DNA from: Anaerolineae bacterium | GTDB taxonomy: Bacteria; Chloroflexota; Anaerolineae; Aggregatilineales; Ch27 | Direction: 5' to 3' | DNA length: 64,000 nucleotides | Assembly (NCBI GenBank): GCA_013178165.1 | Contig: JABLXG010000004.1 | Location: 372,001 to 436,000, forward strand | In this document: positions 54,621 through 62,702 of the stretch, piece after piece | How positions within the stretch are numbered: position 1 is the stretch's first letter | Layout: each line of letters opens with the position of its first letter | Notes under the pieces: generated by a model | The model's database searches: none | Told to the model about the DNA's origin: nothing | What the model saw: the letters and a program-made list of their open reading frames with translations, nothing else | Translations under genes and position numbers: made by a program

Positions 54621-55688
54621 CTACAGCCGGTTGTAATGCTTCATGATCGCCAGCAGGTCATCGGTGGGCAGGGCGTGGACAACCCGGCCCTTCTGCCCGA
54701 TCATGGTTTCGGCGGCGCACAGGGCGTTAAGGATGGCTTCTTCCACGGCCTCGCCAGCAGCCAGGAAAAGCGGGTCCAGCTCCGAGTTGGGCAGCATGCG
54801 GACGGTATCCGGCTCAGCGGTGGTTGACGTCAGGTGGTTGCCGGTGGCGAAGGCCAGAAAGATGTCGCCGCTCCAGTTATGGCCGTAGCTGCCGGTGCGG
54901 GCCAGCCCGATGACCGCCCGCTGGGCCAGCCGGCGGCACTGGAAAGGCAACAGGGGCGCGTCCGTTGCCAGGATCACGATGATCGACGACCCTTGTTCTT
55001 CCGGGCCGGGCTGGGGCAAGGGGACGCGCTCCGGGCCGATCTCCTGGCCGACCGGTACACCTTTGATCATCAGATCAATGCGGTCGCCCTGGTTGGCCTG
55101 GACGAGTGCGCCGACGGTGAAGTTGCAGCAACGGGCGGGGGCGATCCGGGAGGCGGTACCGATCCCGCCCTTGAAGTCGTGGCACTTCATGCCGGTGCCG
55201 CCACCGACGTTGCCTTCCGCCACCGGGCCGTCACTGGCCTGACTGATCGCCTGTAATACGTGCTCCTGGGTCACATGAAAGGCCGGGCCTTCGTTCAGGA
55301 AACCATCATAGGTCTCCGCTACTACCGGCAGATGGCTGCCGTAGCCCTCCTGCATGGCCCGAACCAGGGCATCGTAAACAGTGCCAACAGTGTACGTGCC
55401 GGTCAGGGCAATCTCGCTGGAAAGCTGCCCGGATTCTTCCAGCCAGAGCAGACCGGTCATGGCGCCGCAGCCGTTGAACGAGTGGTAACCGGCGAACACG
55501 CGGTCGCGGCTGACCGGCCCTTCGCGCGGAGCGATGATGGTGACGCCGGTGCGGGCGACCATCGGTTTATCATAGATGACGCTGACCTGCCCGACGCGCA
55601 CGCCAGGCACATCGGTGATGGCGTTGTGGGGGCCAGTCGGCAAGCGACCGATAGCGATCCCCAGGTCGCGCAGTCTTGGGCGTGACAT
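54621..55688 (-). CDS. P1-family (DmpA-type) peptidase
   Basis: 355 residues of the P1/DmpA N-terminal nucleophile aminopeptidase family: ITDVPGVRVGQ near the start, GGGTGMKCHDFKGGIG, and the self-cleavage region GSSIIVILATDAPLLP, where Gly-Ser would be cut to expose the nucleophilic Ser. Such enzymes release N-terminal D- or L-amino acids from peptides. All signature blocks are present and the length is normal. The gene stands alone on the minus strand, convergent with the hypothetical gene at 54119-54613. Confidence 0.92.
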   Translation of the reverse strand: MSRPRLRDLGIAIGRLPTGPHNAITDVPGVRVGQVSVIYDKPMVARTGVTIIAPREGPVSRDRVFAGYHSFNGCGAMTGLLWLEESGQLSSEIALTGTYTVGTVYDALVRAMQEGYGSHLPVVAETYDGFLNEGPAFHVTQEHVLQAISQASDGPVAEGNVGGGTGMKCHDFKGGIGTASRIAPARCCNFTVGALVQANQGDRIDLMIKGVPVGQEIGPERVPLPQPGPEEQGSSIIVILATDAPLLPFQCRRLAQRAVIGLARTGSYGHNWSGDIFLAFATGNHLTSTTAEPDTVRMLPNSELDPLFLAAGEAVEEAILNALCAAETMIGQKGRVVHALPTDDLLAIMKHYNRL

Positions 55689-55746
55689 AACGTGTACCTT
55701 TGCACTGGTGCAGAATTCCGGGTTCCCAGTTTACCACGCTTCCGGG

Positions 55747-56580
55747 TCAGGAGTCGGCGCTATAGTCGGGAATGGCGGCGCAATCCGGGCCAAGGGCGAC
55801 GCCTGTCCTGTCCACCCAGCCGGTCAGGCCGCCCGCCTGCACGTGGAGCATGCCGGTGTGACTGAAGGTTCCCAGTACCTGGAAAGGGGTGTTGGCCGGG
55901 ATTTCCCCGATTATCTGGGCGCTGGTGCCCATGCCGATATCCACTACGGCCAGCCTGAAGGGGGCGGTGGCCAGGCAGACCAACGCAGGCCGGCCGGTCA
56001 GTCGATCAGCGTCAGCGCGGGTGTATGGCTCATCCAGCACGACCTGCCCGCTGAGGTCGAAGATAATTTTGAGGTTGCGCCCATCAACTTCGATCCGGGC
56101 GGTGTTGATCTGCGGAAAGCGGAACACGTTCAGTACCAGTTGCGCTTCCATGCGTGCGTCGGCGCATGCGCCGGAGAGCATCAGCGGCCCGCCCAGCTGG
56201 ATGCTGGCATGGCTCTCGTTCACGGAAACGCTCTGCACGGTCAGCGGCGAGGACTCGAAGGCGTTATGGGGTGGCCCGCCGCGCACAGCAAACATGACTT
56301 CCAGCGCAACGCGCAGATCGGTGGCGGGATCGCCGCTGATGGGCGTAGTGGTCTGCCAGGAGACCAGCGAATCGCCGCAGCCGATGGGCAGGCCGGACGC
56401 CCCGCCGTCTTCCGGCAGCACGAGGTAGATCGAGAGGTATCCTGCCTGAACGCTGTCGGCGGTCGCTGGTGGCGTTTCTGGCGTTACAGCAACGGAGGTG
56501 GCTGGCGGCAGGCTGGCCAGGAAGTTGCAGGCGCTCCCGCCGAGCAGGCTGAGCAGAGCCAGGAAGATAGTGCGCTTCAT
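55747..56580 (-). CDS. GerMN/SH3-like lipoprotein
   Basis: 277 residues. Lipoprotein signal peptide with lipobox (LGGSAC, Cys18). A GerMN-like domain (about 50-180, VLPEDGG...LTVQSVSVNESHASIQL ... RIEVDGRNL) is followed by an SH3-like C-terminal domain (about 205-270) ending in GWVDRTG. These are surface-anchored proteins of unclear role. It is transcribed away from the kinase-like operon, with facing -10 boxes in the shared palindrome at 56667-56674. Confidence 0.8.
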   Translation of the reverse strand: MKRTIFLALLSLLGGSACNFLASLPPATSVAVTPETPPATADSVQAGYLSIYLVLPEDGGASGLPIGCGDSLVSWQTTTPISGDPATDLRVALEVMFAVRGGPPHNAFESSPLTVQSVSVNESHASIQLGGPLMLSGACADARMEAQLVLNVFRFPQINTARIEVDGRNLKIIFDLSGQVVLDEPYTRADADRLTGRPALVCLATAPFRLAVVDIGMGTSAQIIGEIPANTPFQVLGTFSHTGMLHVQAGGLTGWVDRTGVALGPDCAAIPDYSADS

Positions 56581-56666
56581 TGTGGACTACTCCTGTGGTT
56601 CGGCTACCAGGGTCGTGTGGTGCTGGCTTGCCGGGGCCACTTGATTCACCATTCAGCCGCAACCTG

Positions 56667-56674
56667 AGTATACT
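56667..56674. promoter_or_regulatory. Divergent overlapping -10 boxes
   Basis: The palindrome AGTATACT reads TATACT on both strands (56669-56674 plus, 56667-56672 minus), between the GerMN lipoprotein gene and the kinase-like operon. On the plus strand TTCACC lies 18 bases upstream. The two promoters would compete for polymerase. Confidence 0.4.
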
Positions 56675-56745
56675 ATGCACACCACACAAAACCGTCTGCG
56701 CCGCCGGGCGCTGAGCGGATGAGTATCTTTCAGGAAGGAATTCCT

Positions 56746-57504
56746 ATGGCGTTTGCACCGGATGGTACGCCGTTGCCGGGCAAGCTCTTCATCGTGGAGG
56801 GGATTGACGGCAGTGGCAAGAGCACGCAGCTTGATATCCTACACAAGTGGCTGGTGGGTGAGGGGTATGTGGTTGTTTTCACCGAGTGGAACTCATCACC
56901 GGTCGTACGGGCAACCACCAAGAAGGGCAAAAAGGATCACCTGCTGACGCCCATGAGCTTCAGCCTGATCCATGCCGCTGACCTGGCCGATCGCATGGAG
57001 CGCCAGATTCTGCCAGCACTCAAAGCTGGCGCAATCGTCCTGGCTGACCGGTATATTTACACCGCGTTCGCCCGTGATGCAGCGCGTGGCGTGGACCGGG
57101 CCTGGGTGCGGCGGGTCTATCAATTCGCTGTCAGGCCCACAGTTGCCTTCTACTTCCGCGTCCCGCTGAACGAATCGCTGGATCGGATCATGACCGGTCG
57201 TCCGGAACTGAAGTATTACGAGGCCGGGCTGGACATGGGCTACGCCAGCGACCCGTACGAGTCATTCAAGATCTTCCAGAGCCGCATCCTGGAGGAATAC
57301 GAGCACATGATTCAAGAGTTCGGCCTGCAGGTGATCGACGCGACCGATACGCTGGTTTCCCAGCAGCAACAGGTGCGCCGGATTGTGGAGCCGCATCTGG
57401 CAGGGGCGGCCAGGACGGAACTGATCCCGTGGCGGGAGACCCTGGAGCGCGAAGGGCTGTATGGCCGGTACATACCGGGTCTTGGCGCGGGCAAGGGAGC
57501 GTAA
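56746..57504 (+). CDS. Thymidylate-kinase-like P-loop kinase 1
   Basis: 252 residues from the ATG at 56746 (AGGAAGGA ribosome site). P-loop GIDGSGKST (19-27) and the DRYIYTAFARDAARG motif place it in the thymidylate kinase superfamily. The usual dTMP-binding EPGGT motif after strand 2 is replaced by TEWNSSPVVRATTKKGKK, so the phosphate acceptor may not be dTMP. A second copy follows directly, then a CYTH-domain enzyme. The true substrate is unknown. Confidence 0.85.
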   Translation: MAFAPDGTPLPGKLFIVEGIDGSGKSTQLDILHKWLVGEGYVVVFTEWNSSPVVRATTKKGKKDHLLTPMSFSLIHAADLADRMERQILPALKAGAIVLADRYIYTAFARDAARGVDRAWVRRVYQFAVRPTVAFYFRVPLNESLDRIMTGRPELKYYEAGLDMGYASDPYESFKIFQSRILEEYEHMIQEFGLQVIDATDTLVSQQQQVRRIVEPHLAGAARTELIPWRETLEREGLYGRYIPGLGAGKGA

Positions 57505-57505
57505 C

Positions 57506-58216
57506 ATGACCAGAATGCAAACCTACGGGTATCCGCTGCCGGGGATGCCGGACAAAGAACTGCCCGGCAGGCTGATTGTGATCGAGGGCACGGATGGCGT
57601 GGGACGCTCCACCCAGGTGGCGCTGATCCGCGAGTGGCTGGAGCAAAACGGCTATGGCACCGTCCAGACCGGGCTGGCGCGCTCCGCGCTGGCCGCCAAA
57701 GGCATCAGCCGGGCCAAGCAGGGCAATTACCTCAGCCCGCTGACCATGGACCTGTTCTACGCCACCGACTTTGTTGACCGGCTGGAGAAGGAGATCATCC
57801 CGGCGTTGCGGGCGGGATTCGTCATGCTGACCGACCGCTACATCTACGCGCCGATCGCCCGCGCTCTGGCCCGCGGAGCCGACCCCGACTGGATCTTCGG
57901 CGTTTACGGATTCGCCATTGTACCGGACGCGGTGTTTTATCTCCGAGCAAATGTCGAAGCGATCATCCCGCGTGTGCTGTCGGCGCGGGGGATGTTCGAC
58001 TACTGGGAAAGCGGCTCGGATTTTCTGGCCGGCGCCGACATCTACCATAATTACATCACCTACCAGCGCAGCATCATCGAGCAGTTTGACCGCATGGCCG
58101 AGCACTTCAATTTCCGGGTGATTGATGCCACGCGGGGCGTGTATCCGGTCTTTGCTGATCTCAAAGCCCAGATCGGCGAGATTGTGGCCGATATGCGCCG
58201 GCAACAGAAACCGTGA
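57506..58216 (+). CDS. Thymidylate-kinase-like P-loop protein 2, Walker A Lys replaced by Arg
   Basis: 236 residues from the ATG at 57506, one base after the stop of the preceding paralogue, with GGGAG 8 bases upstream. The P-loop reads GTDGVGRST (28-36): Arg34 sits where the phosphate-gripping Lys should be. The DRYIYAPIARALARG motif is kept. The dTMP-binding loop is again unlike true thymidylate kinases. It may be a weak kinase, a regulatory partner of the first protein, or a kinase using Arg (inference). The CYTH gene follows after 11 bases. Confidence 0.83.
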   Translation: MTRMQTYGYPLPGMPDKELPGRLIVIEGTDGVGRSTQVALIREWLEQNGYGTVQTGLARSALAAKGISRAKQGNYLSPLTMDLFYATDFVDRLEKEIIPALRAGFVMLTDRYIYAPIARALARGADPDWIFGVYGFAIVPDAVFYLRANVEAIIPRVLSARGMFDYWESGSDFLAGADIYHNYITYQRSIIEQFDRMAEHFNFRVIDATRGVYPVFADLKAQIGEIVADMRRQQKP

Positions 58217-58227
58217 GCGGGTAGCCG

Positions 58228-58845
58228 ATGGCGCGGCAGCAGGATCACCAGGAGATCGAAGCCAAGCTGTGGGTCCCTGAGCTGGCCCCGGTTGCTGAGG
58301 CGTTGCAGGTGCATGGTGCGGCGCTGCGCCATCCCCGTATTCTGGAGCGCAACATTCGCTATGAAGACCCGGATGGCACTTTTGTGCCGGGTGGGATTGT
58401 GCTGCGGCTACGACAGGATAGCCAGGTTCGGCTGACTTACAAAAGCCCGGCGGAAGCCGCCACAGCTGATGGGCTACAGGCCCGGTTTGAAGCCGAAGTG
58501 GTCGTCGACGACTTCGCCACTATGGACCTGATTCTGCGCCGGCTGGGCTACCGGCCATTCATGATCTACGAGAAGTACCGCACGACTTACGCCCTGGGCG
58601 AGGTTGAAGTTGTCCTGGATGAGTTACCTTACGGCCATTTCGTGGAGATCGAAGGCCCGCCAGCAGCGATCGAAATGGCCGTGCAACTGCTTGGCCTGGC
58701 CGCCTGCCATCGCTTTGTGGAAAGCTACGCCCGGCTGTTTGACTACGTCCGTGCCAACCTGGGCCTGACCTTCACCGATCTGACCTTCGCCAACTTCGCC
58801 GGAATCGAGGTTCCGTTTGAGGCGTTCCTGCCGCCGGGGGGATGA
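58228..58845 (+). CDS. CYTH-domain (triphosphate tunnel) enzyme
   Basis: 205 residues. The CYTH signature ExExK is present near the N-terminus (Glu9, Glu11, Lys13 in HQEIEAKLW), with basic strands [16 protein letters not shown] and EKYRTTY and acidic [14 protein letters not shown] lining the tunnel. Relatives include class IV adenylate cyclase, thiamine triphosphatase and inorganic tripolyphosphatase; sequence alone does not choose between them. It follows two kinase-like genes and overlaps the mutase gene by 4 bases. Confidence 0.88.
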   Translation: MARQQDHQEIEAKLWVPELAPVAEALQVHGAALRHPRILERNIRYEDPDGTFVPGGIVLRLRQDSQVRLTYKSPAEAATADGLQARFEAEVVVDDFATMDLILRRLGYRPFMIYEKYRTTYALGEVEVVLDELPYGHFVEIEGPPAAIEMAVQLLGLAACHRFVESYARLFDYVRANLGLTFTDLTFANFAGIEVPFEAFLPPGG

Positions 58846-60509
58846 GCATAGCCATGACCAAGCCTGGTAGTCGAGAGCAGTGGGAAACGGACGTGCTGGC
58901 CAGAGCGCTGGCGCGTTTTCCTGAACGGCGAGAAACGTTTGTGACGTCTTCCGGTATCCTCTTGCAGCGGCTCTACACGCCGGAAGATGTCCCCGCCGAC
59001 TATGAGACCACGCAGGGTTACCCGGGACAGTATCCGTTCACGCGGGGCGTTCAGCCGACGATGTACCGCGGGCGGCTGTGGACGATGCGGCAGTACGCCG
59101 GGTATGCCAGCGCCGAGGAATCCAACGCCCGCTACCGCTACCTGCTGGAGCAGGGCCAGACCGGCCTGAGCGTGGCCTTTGACCTGCCTACCCAGATCGG
59201 CTACGACGCCGATCATCCGATGGCCCTGGGCGAAGTTGGTCGGGTAGGCGTCAGCATCAGCAGCCTGCGGGATATGGCTCGCCTGTTTGAGGGTATTCCG
59301 CTCGACCGGGTGTCGACATCGATGACGATCAACGCGCCGGCGGCGGTGTTGCTGGCGATGTACATCGCGGTGGCCCGGCAGCAGGGGGTAGAACCGGTTA
59401 AGCTGCGCGGCACTGTTCAGAACGACATCCTCAAAGAATATCTGGCGCGGGGGACTTACATCTTCCCGCCGGGGCCGAGTATGCGCCTGATCACTGACCT
59501 GTTCGCCTATTGCCGGGAGCACGTGCCGCACTGGAACACGATCAGTATCAGCGGCTACCACATCCGGGAAGCGGGCAGCACCGCCGTGCAGGAAGTCGCT
59601 TTTACGCTGGCCAACGGGATTGCCTACGTGCAGGCGGCCATCGATGCCGGTCTGGATGTGGACGACTTCGCCCCCCAGCTATCGTTCTTCTTCAATGCGC
59701 ATAATCAATTCCTGGAGGAAGTCGCCAAGTTCCGGGCGGCGCGGCGGTTATGGGCGGAGATCATGCGCGACCGCTTCGGCGCCCGTTCCGCGGAAAGCCA
59801 GCGGCTGAAGTTCCATGCTCAGACGGGCGGCAGCACGCTGACCGCCCAGCAGGTGCAAAACAACATCGTCCGGGTGACGTTGCAGGCGCTGGCGGCGGTA
59901 CTGGGCGGTGCGCAGAGCCTGCATACCAACAGCATGGACGAAGCGCTGGCCCTGCCGACCGAGGAAGCCGTTCAGGTGGCCCTGCGGACGCAGCAGATCA
60001 TTGCCTATGAGAGCGGCGTGGCCGATACAGTTGACCCGCTGGGAGGGAGTTACGTCATCGAGGCGCTGACCGACGAGATCTACCGCCGGGCGCGGGCTTA
60101 CATTGAGAAGATCGATTCACTGGGCGGGGCGCTGCGGGCTATCGAGGTTGGTTACATGCAGCGGGAGATCCAGGACGCTGCTTACGCTTACCAGCAAGCG
60201 GTCGAGCGCGGCGAGCAGATTGTGGTGGGCGTGAACCAGTTCATGGTCGAGGGCGAGCCGAAAGTGGATATCCTGCGGGTAGACCCGGCTGTGGAGCAGC
60301 AGCAACGGGCGCGACTGGCTGCGCTGCGCGCCGAACGAGACAACAGCCGGGTGGCCGGGCTGCTGGGCCAACTGGAAACAGCCGCACGCGGGCGCGAGAA
60401 CCTGATGCCGCTGTTCATCGAGTGCGTGGAGCATGACGCTACGCTGGGCGAGATTTGCGGCGTGCTACGCGGGGTCTTTGGCGAGTACCGGCCAGAAGTG
60501 ACGCTCTGA
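58842..60509 (+). CDS. mcmA: Methylmalonyl-CoA mutase, catalytic chain
   Basis: 555 residues. Catalytic barrel of the B12-dependent mutase: [47 protein letters not shown] and [14 protein letters not shown] are characteristic. The protein ends without the C-terminal B12-binding domain (no DXHXXG), so it is the separate large chain of a two-gene mutase, as in archaea and several other groups. The small chain is not in this window. It converts (R)-methylmalonyl-CoA to succinyl-CoA. Its ATG overlaps the CYTH stop. Confidence 0.95.
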   Translation: MSIAMTKPGSREQWETDVLARALARFPERRETFVTSSGILLQRLYTPEDVPADYETTQGYPGQYPFTRGVQPTMYRGRLWTMRQYAGYASAEESNARYRYLLEQGQTGLSVAFDLPTQIGYDADHPMALGEVGRVGVSISSLRDMARLFEGIPLDRVSTSMTINAPAAVLLAMYIAVARQQGVEPVKLRGTVQNDILKEYLARGTYIFPPGPSMRLITDLFAYCREHVPHWNTISISGYHIREAGSTAVQEVAFTLANGIAYVQAAIDAGLDVDDFAPQLSFFFNAHNQFLEEVAKFRAARRLWAEIMRDRFGARSAESQRLKFHAQTGGSTLTAQQVQNNIVRVTLQALAAVLGGAQSLHTNSMDEALALPTEEAVQVALRTQQIIAYESGVADTVDPLGGSYVIEALTDEIYRRARAYIEKIDSLGGALRAIEVGYMQREIQDAAYAYQQAVERGEQIVVGVNQFMVEGEPKVDILRVDPAVEQQQRARLAALRAERDNSRVAGLLGQLETAARGRENLMPLFIECVEHDATLGEICGVLRGVFGEYRPEVTL

Positions 60510-60599
60510 CGCCCGGAGCTGGTGGGCGCCCGGCTCTCAAAAGCTATCGGTTTCGGTTCTGCCCGCGCTGGAAGGCTGGAAGGCCTGACAGCGCTGGGC

Positions 60600-60605
60600 T
60601 ATAAT
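60600..60605 (+). promoter_or_regulatory. -10 box of a probably leaderless gene
   Basis: Consensus TATAAT. A transcript starting 7 bases downstream would begin at the A of the ATG at 60613. Confidence 0.45.
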
Positions 60606-60612
60606 GCGCCCT

Positions 60613-61083
60613 ATGCGTCTGGAAAGCCCGATCCCCACACCTTCCCGGCATCCTCGTGGTGTGCGCCCGGTCTGCCTGTTGCTGGTGGCTGTGGCGCTGG
60701 CTAACCTGCTTGCGGCGGCGCGGGCCGTGCTTCTGGCGCCACAATATACGGCGCTGGGCGTTGCCTTCCCGCCGCTATTGGCGGCAGCAGGCGGGTTGAT
60801 CTGGGGGGTGAGCTTTCTGTGGGCAGCCTGGCGTGTGTGGCATGTGCGCAACCGATCTCCCCGCCCGGTGTTTCTTTTCGTCAGTGCATACGGGCTGTAC
60901 TCGCTGATCTGGTGGCGGGCCTTCGCCACGGCGGATTACGCGAGGGCGCGCTGGCCTTTCGCCGCCGTGGTGACTGTCCTGCTGGTGGCCCTGTTTGTGG
61001 GGGTTGTGTATCGTCTGCGCCGCAGGGCGCTGGATCAGGAGCCTGTGGTTCCTGAATTGAATCCACGTCCCGATCAGACCTGA
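60613..61083 (+). CDS. Small multi-pass membrane protein
   Basis: 156 residues from the ATG at 60613; an ATG at 60604 overlaps the -10 box and is rejected. Four hydrophobic segments are likely (about 20-45, 55-78, 90-105 and 120-140), with basic loops and a polar C-terminal tail. Not recognised. There is no ribosome site, and the -10 box sits so close that the mRNA is probably leaderless. It lies between mutase and carboxylase genes; a role in the same pathway is not implied by its sequence. Confidence 0.75.
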   Translation: MRLESPIPTPSRHPRGVRPVCLLLVAVALANLLAAARAVLLAPQYTALGVAFPPLLAAAGGLIWGVSFLWAAWRVWHVRNRSPRPVFLFVSAYGLYSLIWWRAFATADYARARWPFAAVVTVLLVALFVGVVYRLRRRALDQEPVVPELNPRPDQT

Positions 61084-61117
61084 GCAGGTGGATCGGGTTG
61101 GAAGGTAATGGTTGCCG

Positions 61118-62677
61118 ATGACAGAACTTGATTCCAGGATTGCCGAACTCCGCGCCAAACGTGAACAGGGTCGCCTGGGTGGCGGCCAGGATCGTATTGA
61201 CCGCCAGCACAAAGCAGGCAAGCTGACTGCTCGCGAGCGACTGGAAATCCTGCTGGACCCCGGCAGCTTCCGCGAGGTGGATGCTTTTGTGGTGCAGCGC
61301 GCCCGTGATTTCGGCATGGATGCACCGGAGAATCAGATTCTGGGGGATAGCGTCGTCACTGGCTGGGGCACAATTGAGGGGCGGCTGGTATACGTCTACT
61401 CCCAGGATTTTACGGTGTTTGGCGGCAGCCTGAGCGAGGTACACGCCCAGAAGATCGTCAAGATCATGCAGATGGCCATGAAGAACGGCGCGCCGATCAT
61501 CGGCCTGAACGATAGCGGCGGCGCGCGTATCCAGGAAGGCGTGGTCAGTCTGGATGGCTACGCTTCGATCTTCCTGCATAATACGCTGGCCAGCGGCGTC
61601 GTGCCACAGCTCAGCGCAATTATGGGACCGTGCGCCGGCGGCGCGGTCTACAGCCCGGCCCTGACCGACTTTGTTTTCATGGTCAAAGACACCAGTCACA
61701 TGTTCGTGACCGGGCCAGATGTGATCAAGCAGGTCACCCATGAGGATGTGACCAAAGAAGTGCTTGGCGGGGCGATGACGCACAACACCATCAGCGGCGT
61801 CAGCCATCTGGCAGCGGACACCGAGGAAGATTGCCTCTTTTTGCTGCGGGAGCTACTGAGCTACATCCCGCAGAATAACATGGAGGATCCGCCGTATGTG
61901 CCCACCGGCGATGATCCGCTGCGCACCGAAGAAGCGCTGGATACGATCATCCCCGACAATCCCAATAAGCCTTACGACATGAAAGAGGTCATCCGCCTGA
62001 TCGTTGATGACCGGCGCTTCTTTGAGATTCACGAGCATTACGCGCCGAACATCGTGGTCGGGTTCGCCCGGCTGGGTGGGCACAGCGTGGGCATTGTGGC
62101 CAACCAGCCGGCGGTGCTGGCCGGTGTGCTGGATATCGCCGCCAGCGAAAAGGCCGCCCGTTTCATCCGCTTCTGCGATGCCTTTAACGTGCCGATCATC
62201 ACCTTTGAGGATGTGCCGGGCTTTATGCCGGGCGTGGCTCAGGAACATGGCGGGATCATCCGTTCCGGGGCCAAGCTGCTCTTTGCCTACTGTGAGGCAA
62301 CCGTGCCCAAGATCACGGTGGTGACGCGCAAGGCGTATGGCGGGGCCTACTGCGTGATGAACAGCAAGGCCATCCGTTCCGATCTCAATCTGGCCTGGCC
62401 GACCGCCGAATTTGCCGTGATGGGGCCGGAAGGCGCGGTGAACATCATCTTCCGCCGGGCGCTGGCGGAGGCCGACGATCCGGATGCGCTGCGGGCGGAA
62501 CTGGTCGCTGACTACCGCGAACGCTTCGCTAACCCCTATGTGGCAGCGGCACGCGGCGACATCGACGATATCATCGAACCGCGAGACACGCGTCCCCGCC
62601 TGATCAATGCCCTGGAGATGTTGCGCAACAAGCGCGACAGCAATCCGCCACGCAAGCACGCCAACATGCCGCTCTAA
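61118..62677 (+). CDS. pccB: Acyl-CoA (propionyl-CoA) carboxylase, carboxyltransferase subunit
   Basis: 519 residues from the ATG at 61118 (a TTG 6 bases upstream is better spaced from GGAAGG and remains possible). Both halves of the crotonase-fold carboxyltransferase are clear: [14 protein letters not shown] and [15 protein letters not shown] in the first, [10 protein letters not shown] and [12 protein letters not shown] in the second. It moves the carboxyl group from biotin to propionyl- or acetyl-CoA. The mutase and epimerase in the window point to propionyl-CoA. The biotin carboxylase gene follows 25 bases downstream. Confidence 0.95.
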   Translation: MTELDSRIAELRAKREQGRLGGGQDRIDRQHKAGKLTARERLEILLDPGSFREVDAFVVQRARDFGMDAPENQILGDSVVTGWGTIEGRLVYVYSQDFTVFGGSLSEVHAQKIVKIMQMAMKNGAPIIGLNDSGGARIQEGVVSLDGYASIFLHNTLASGVVPQLSAIMGPCAGGAVYSPALTDFVFMVKDTSHMFVTGPDVIKQVTHEDVTKEVLGGAMTHNTISGVSHLAADTEEDCLFLLRELLSYIPQNNMEDPPYVPTGDDPLRTEEALDTIIPDNPNKPYDMKEVIRLIVDDRRFFEIHEHYAPNIVVGFARLGGHSVGIVANQPAVLAGVLDIAASEKAARFIRFCDAFNVPIITFEDVPGFMPGVAQEHGGIIRSGAKLLFAYCEATVPKITVVTRKAYGGAYCVMNSKAIRSDLNLAWPTAEFAVMGPEGAVNIIFRRALAEADDPDALRAELVADYRERFANPYVAAARGDIDDIIEPRDTRPRLINALEMLRNKRDSNPPRKHANMPL

Positions 62678-62702
62678 GCCGGCCAGCGAGAGGCTGACGC
62701 TA

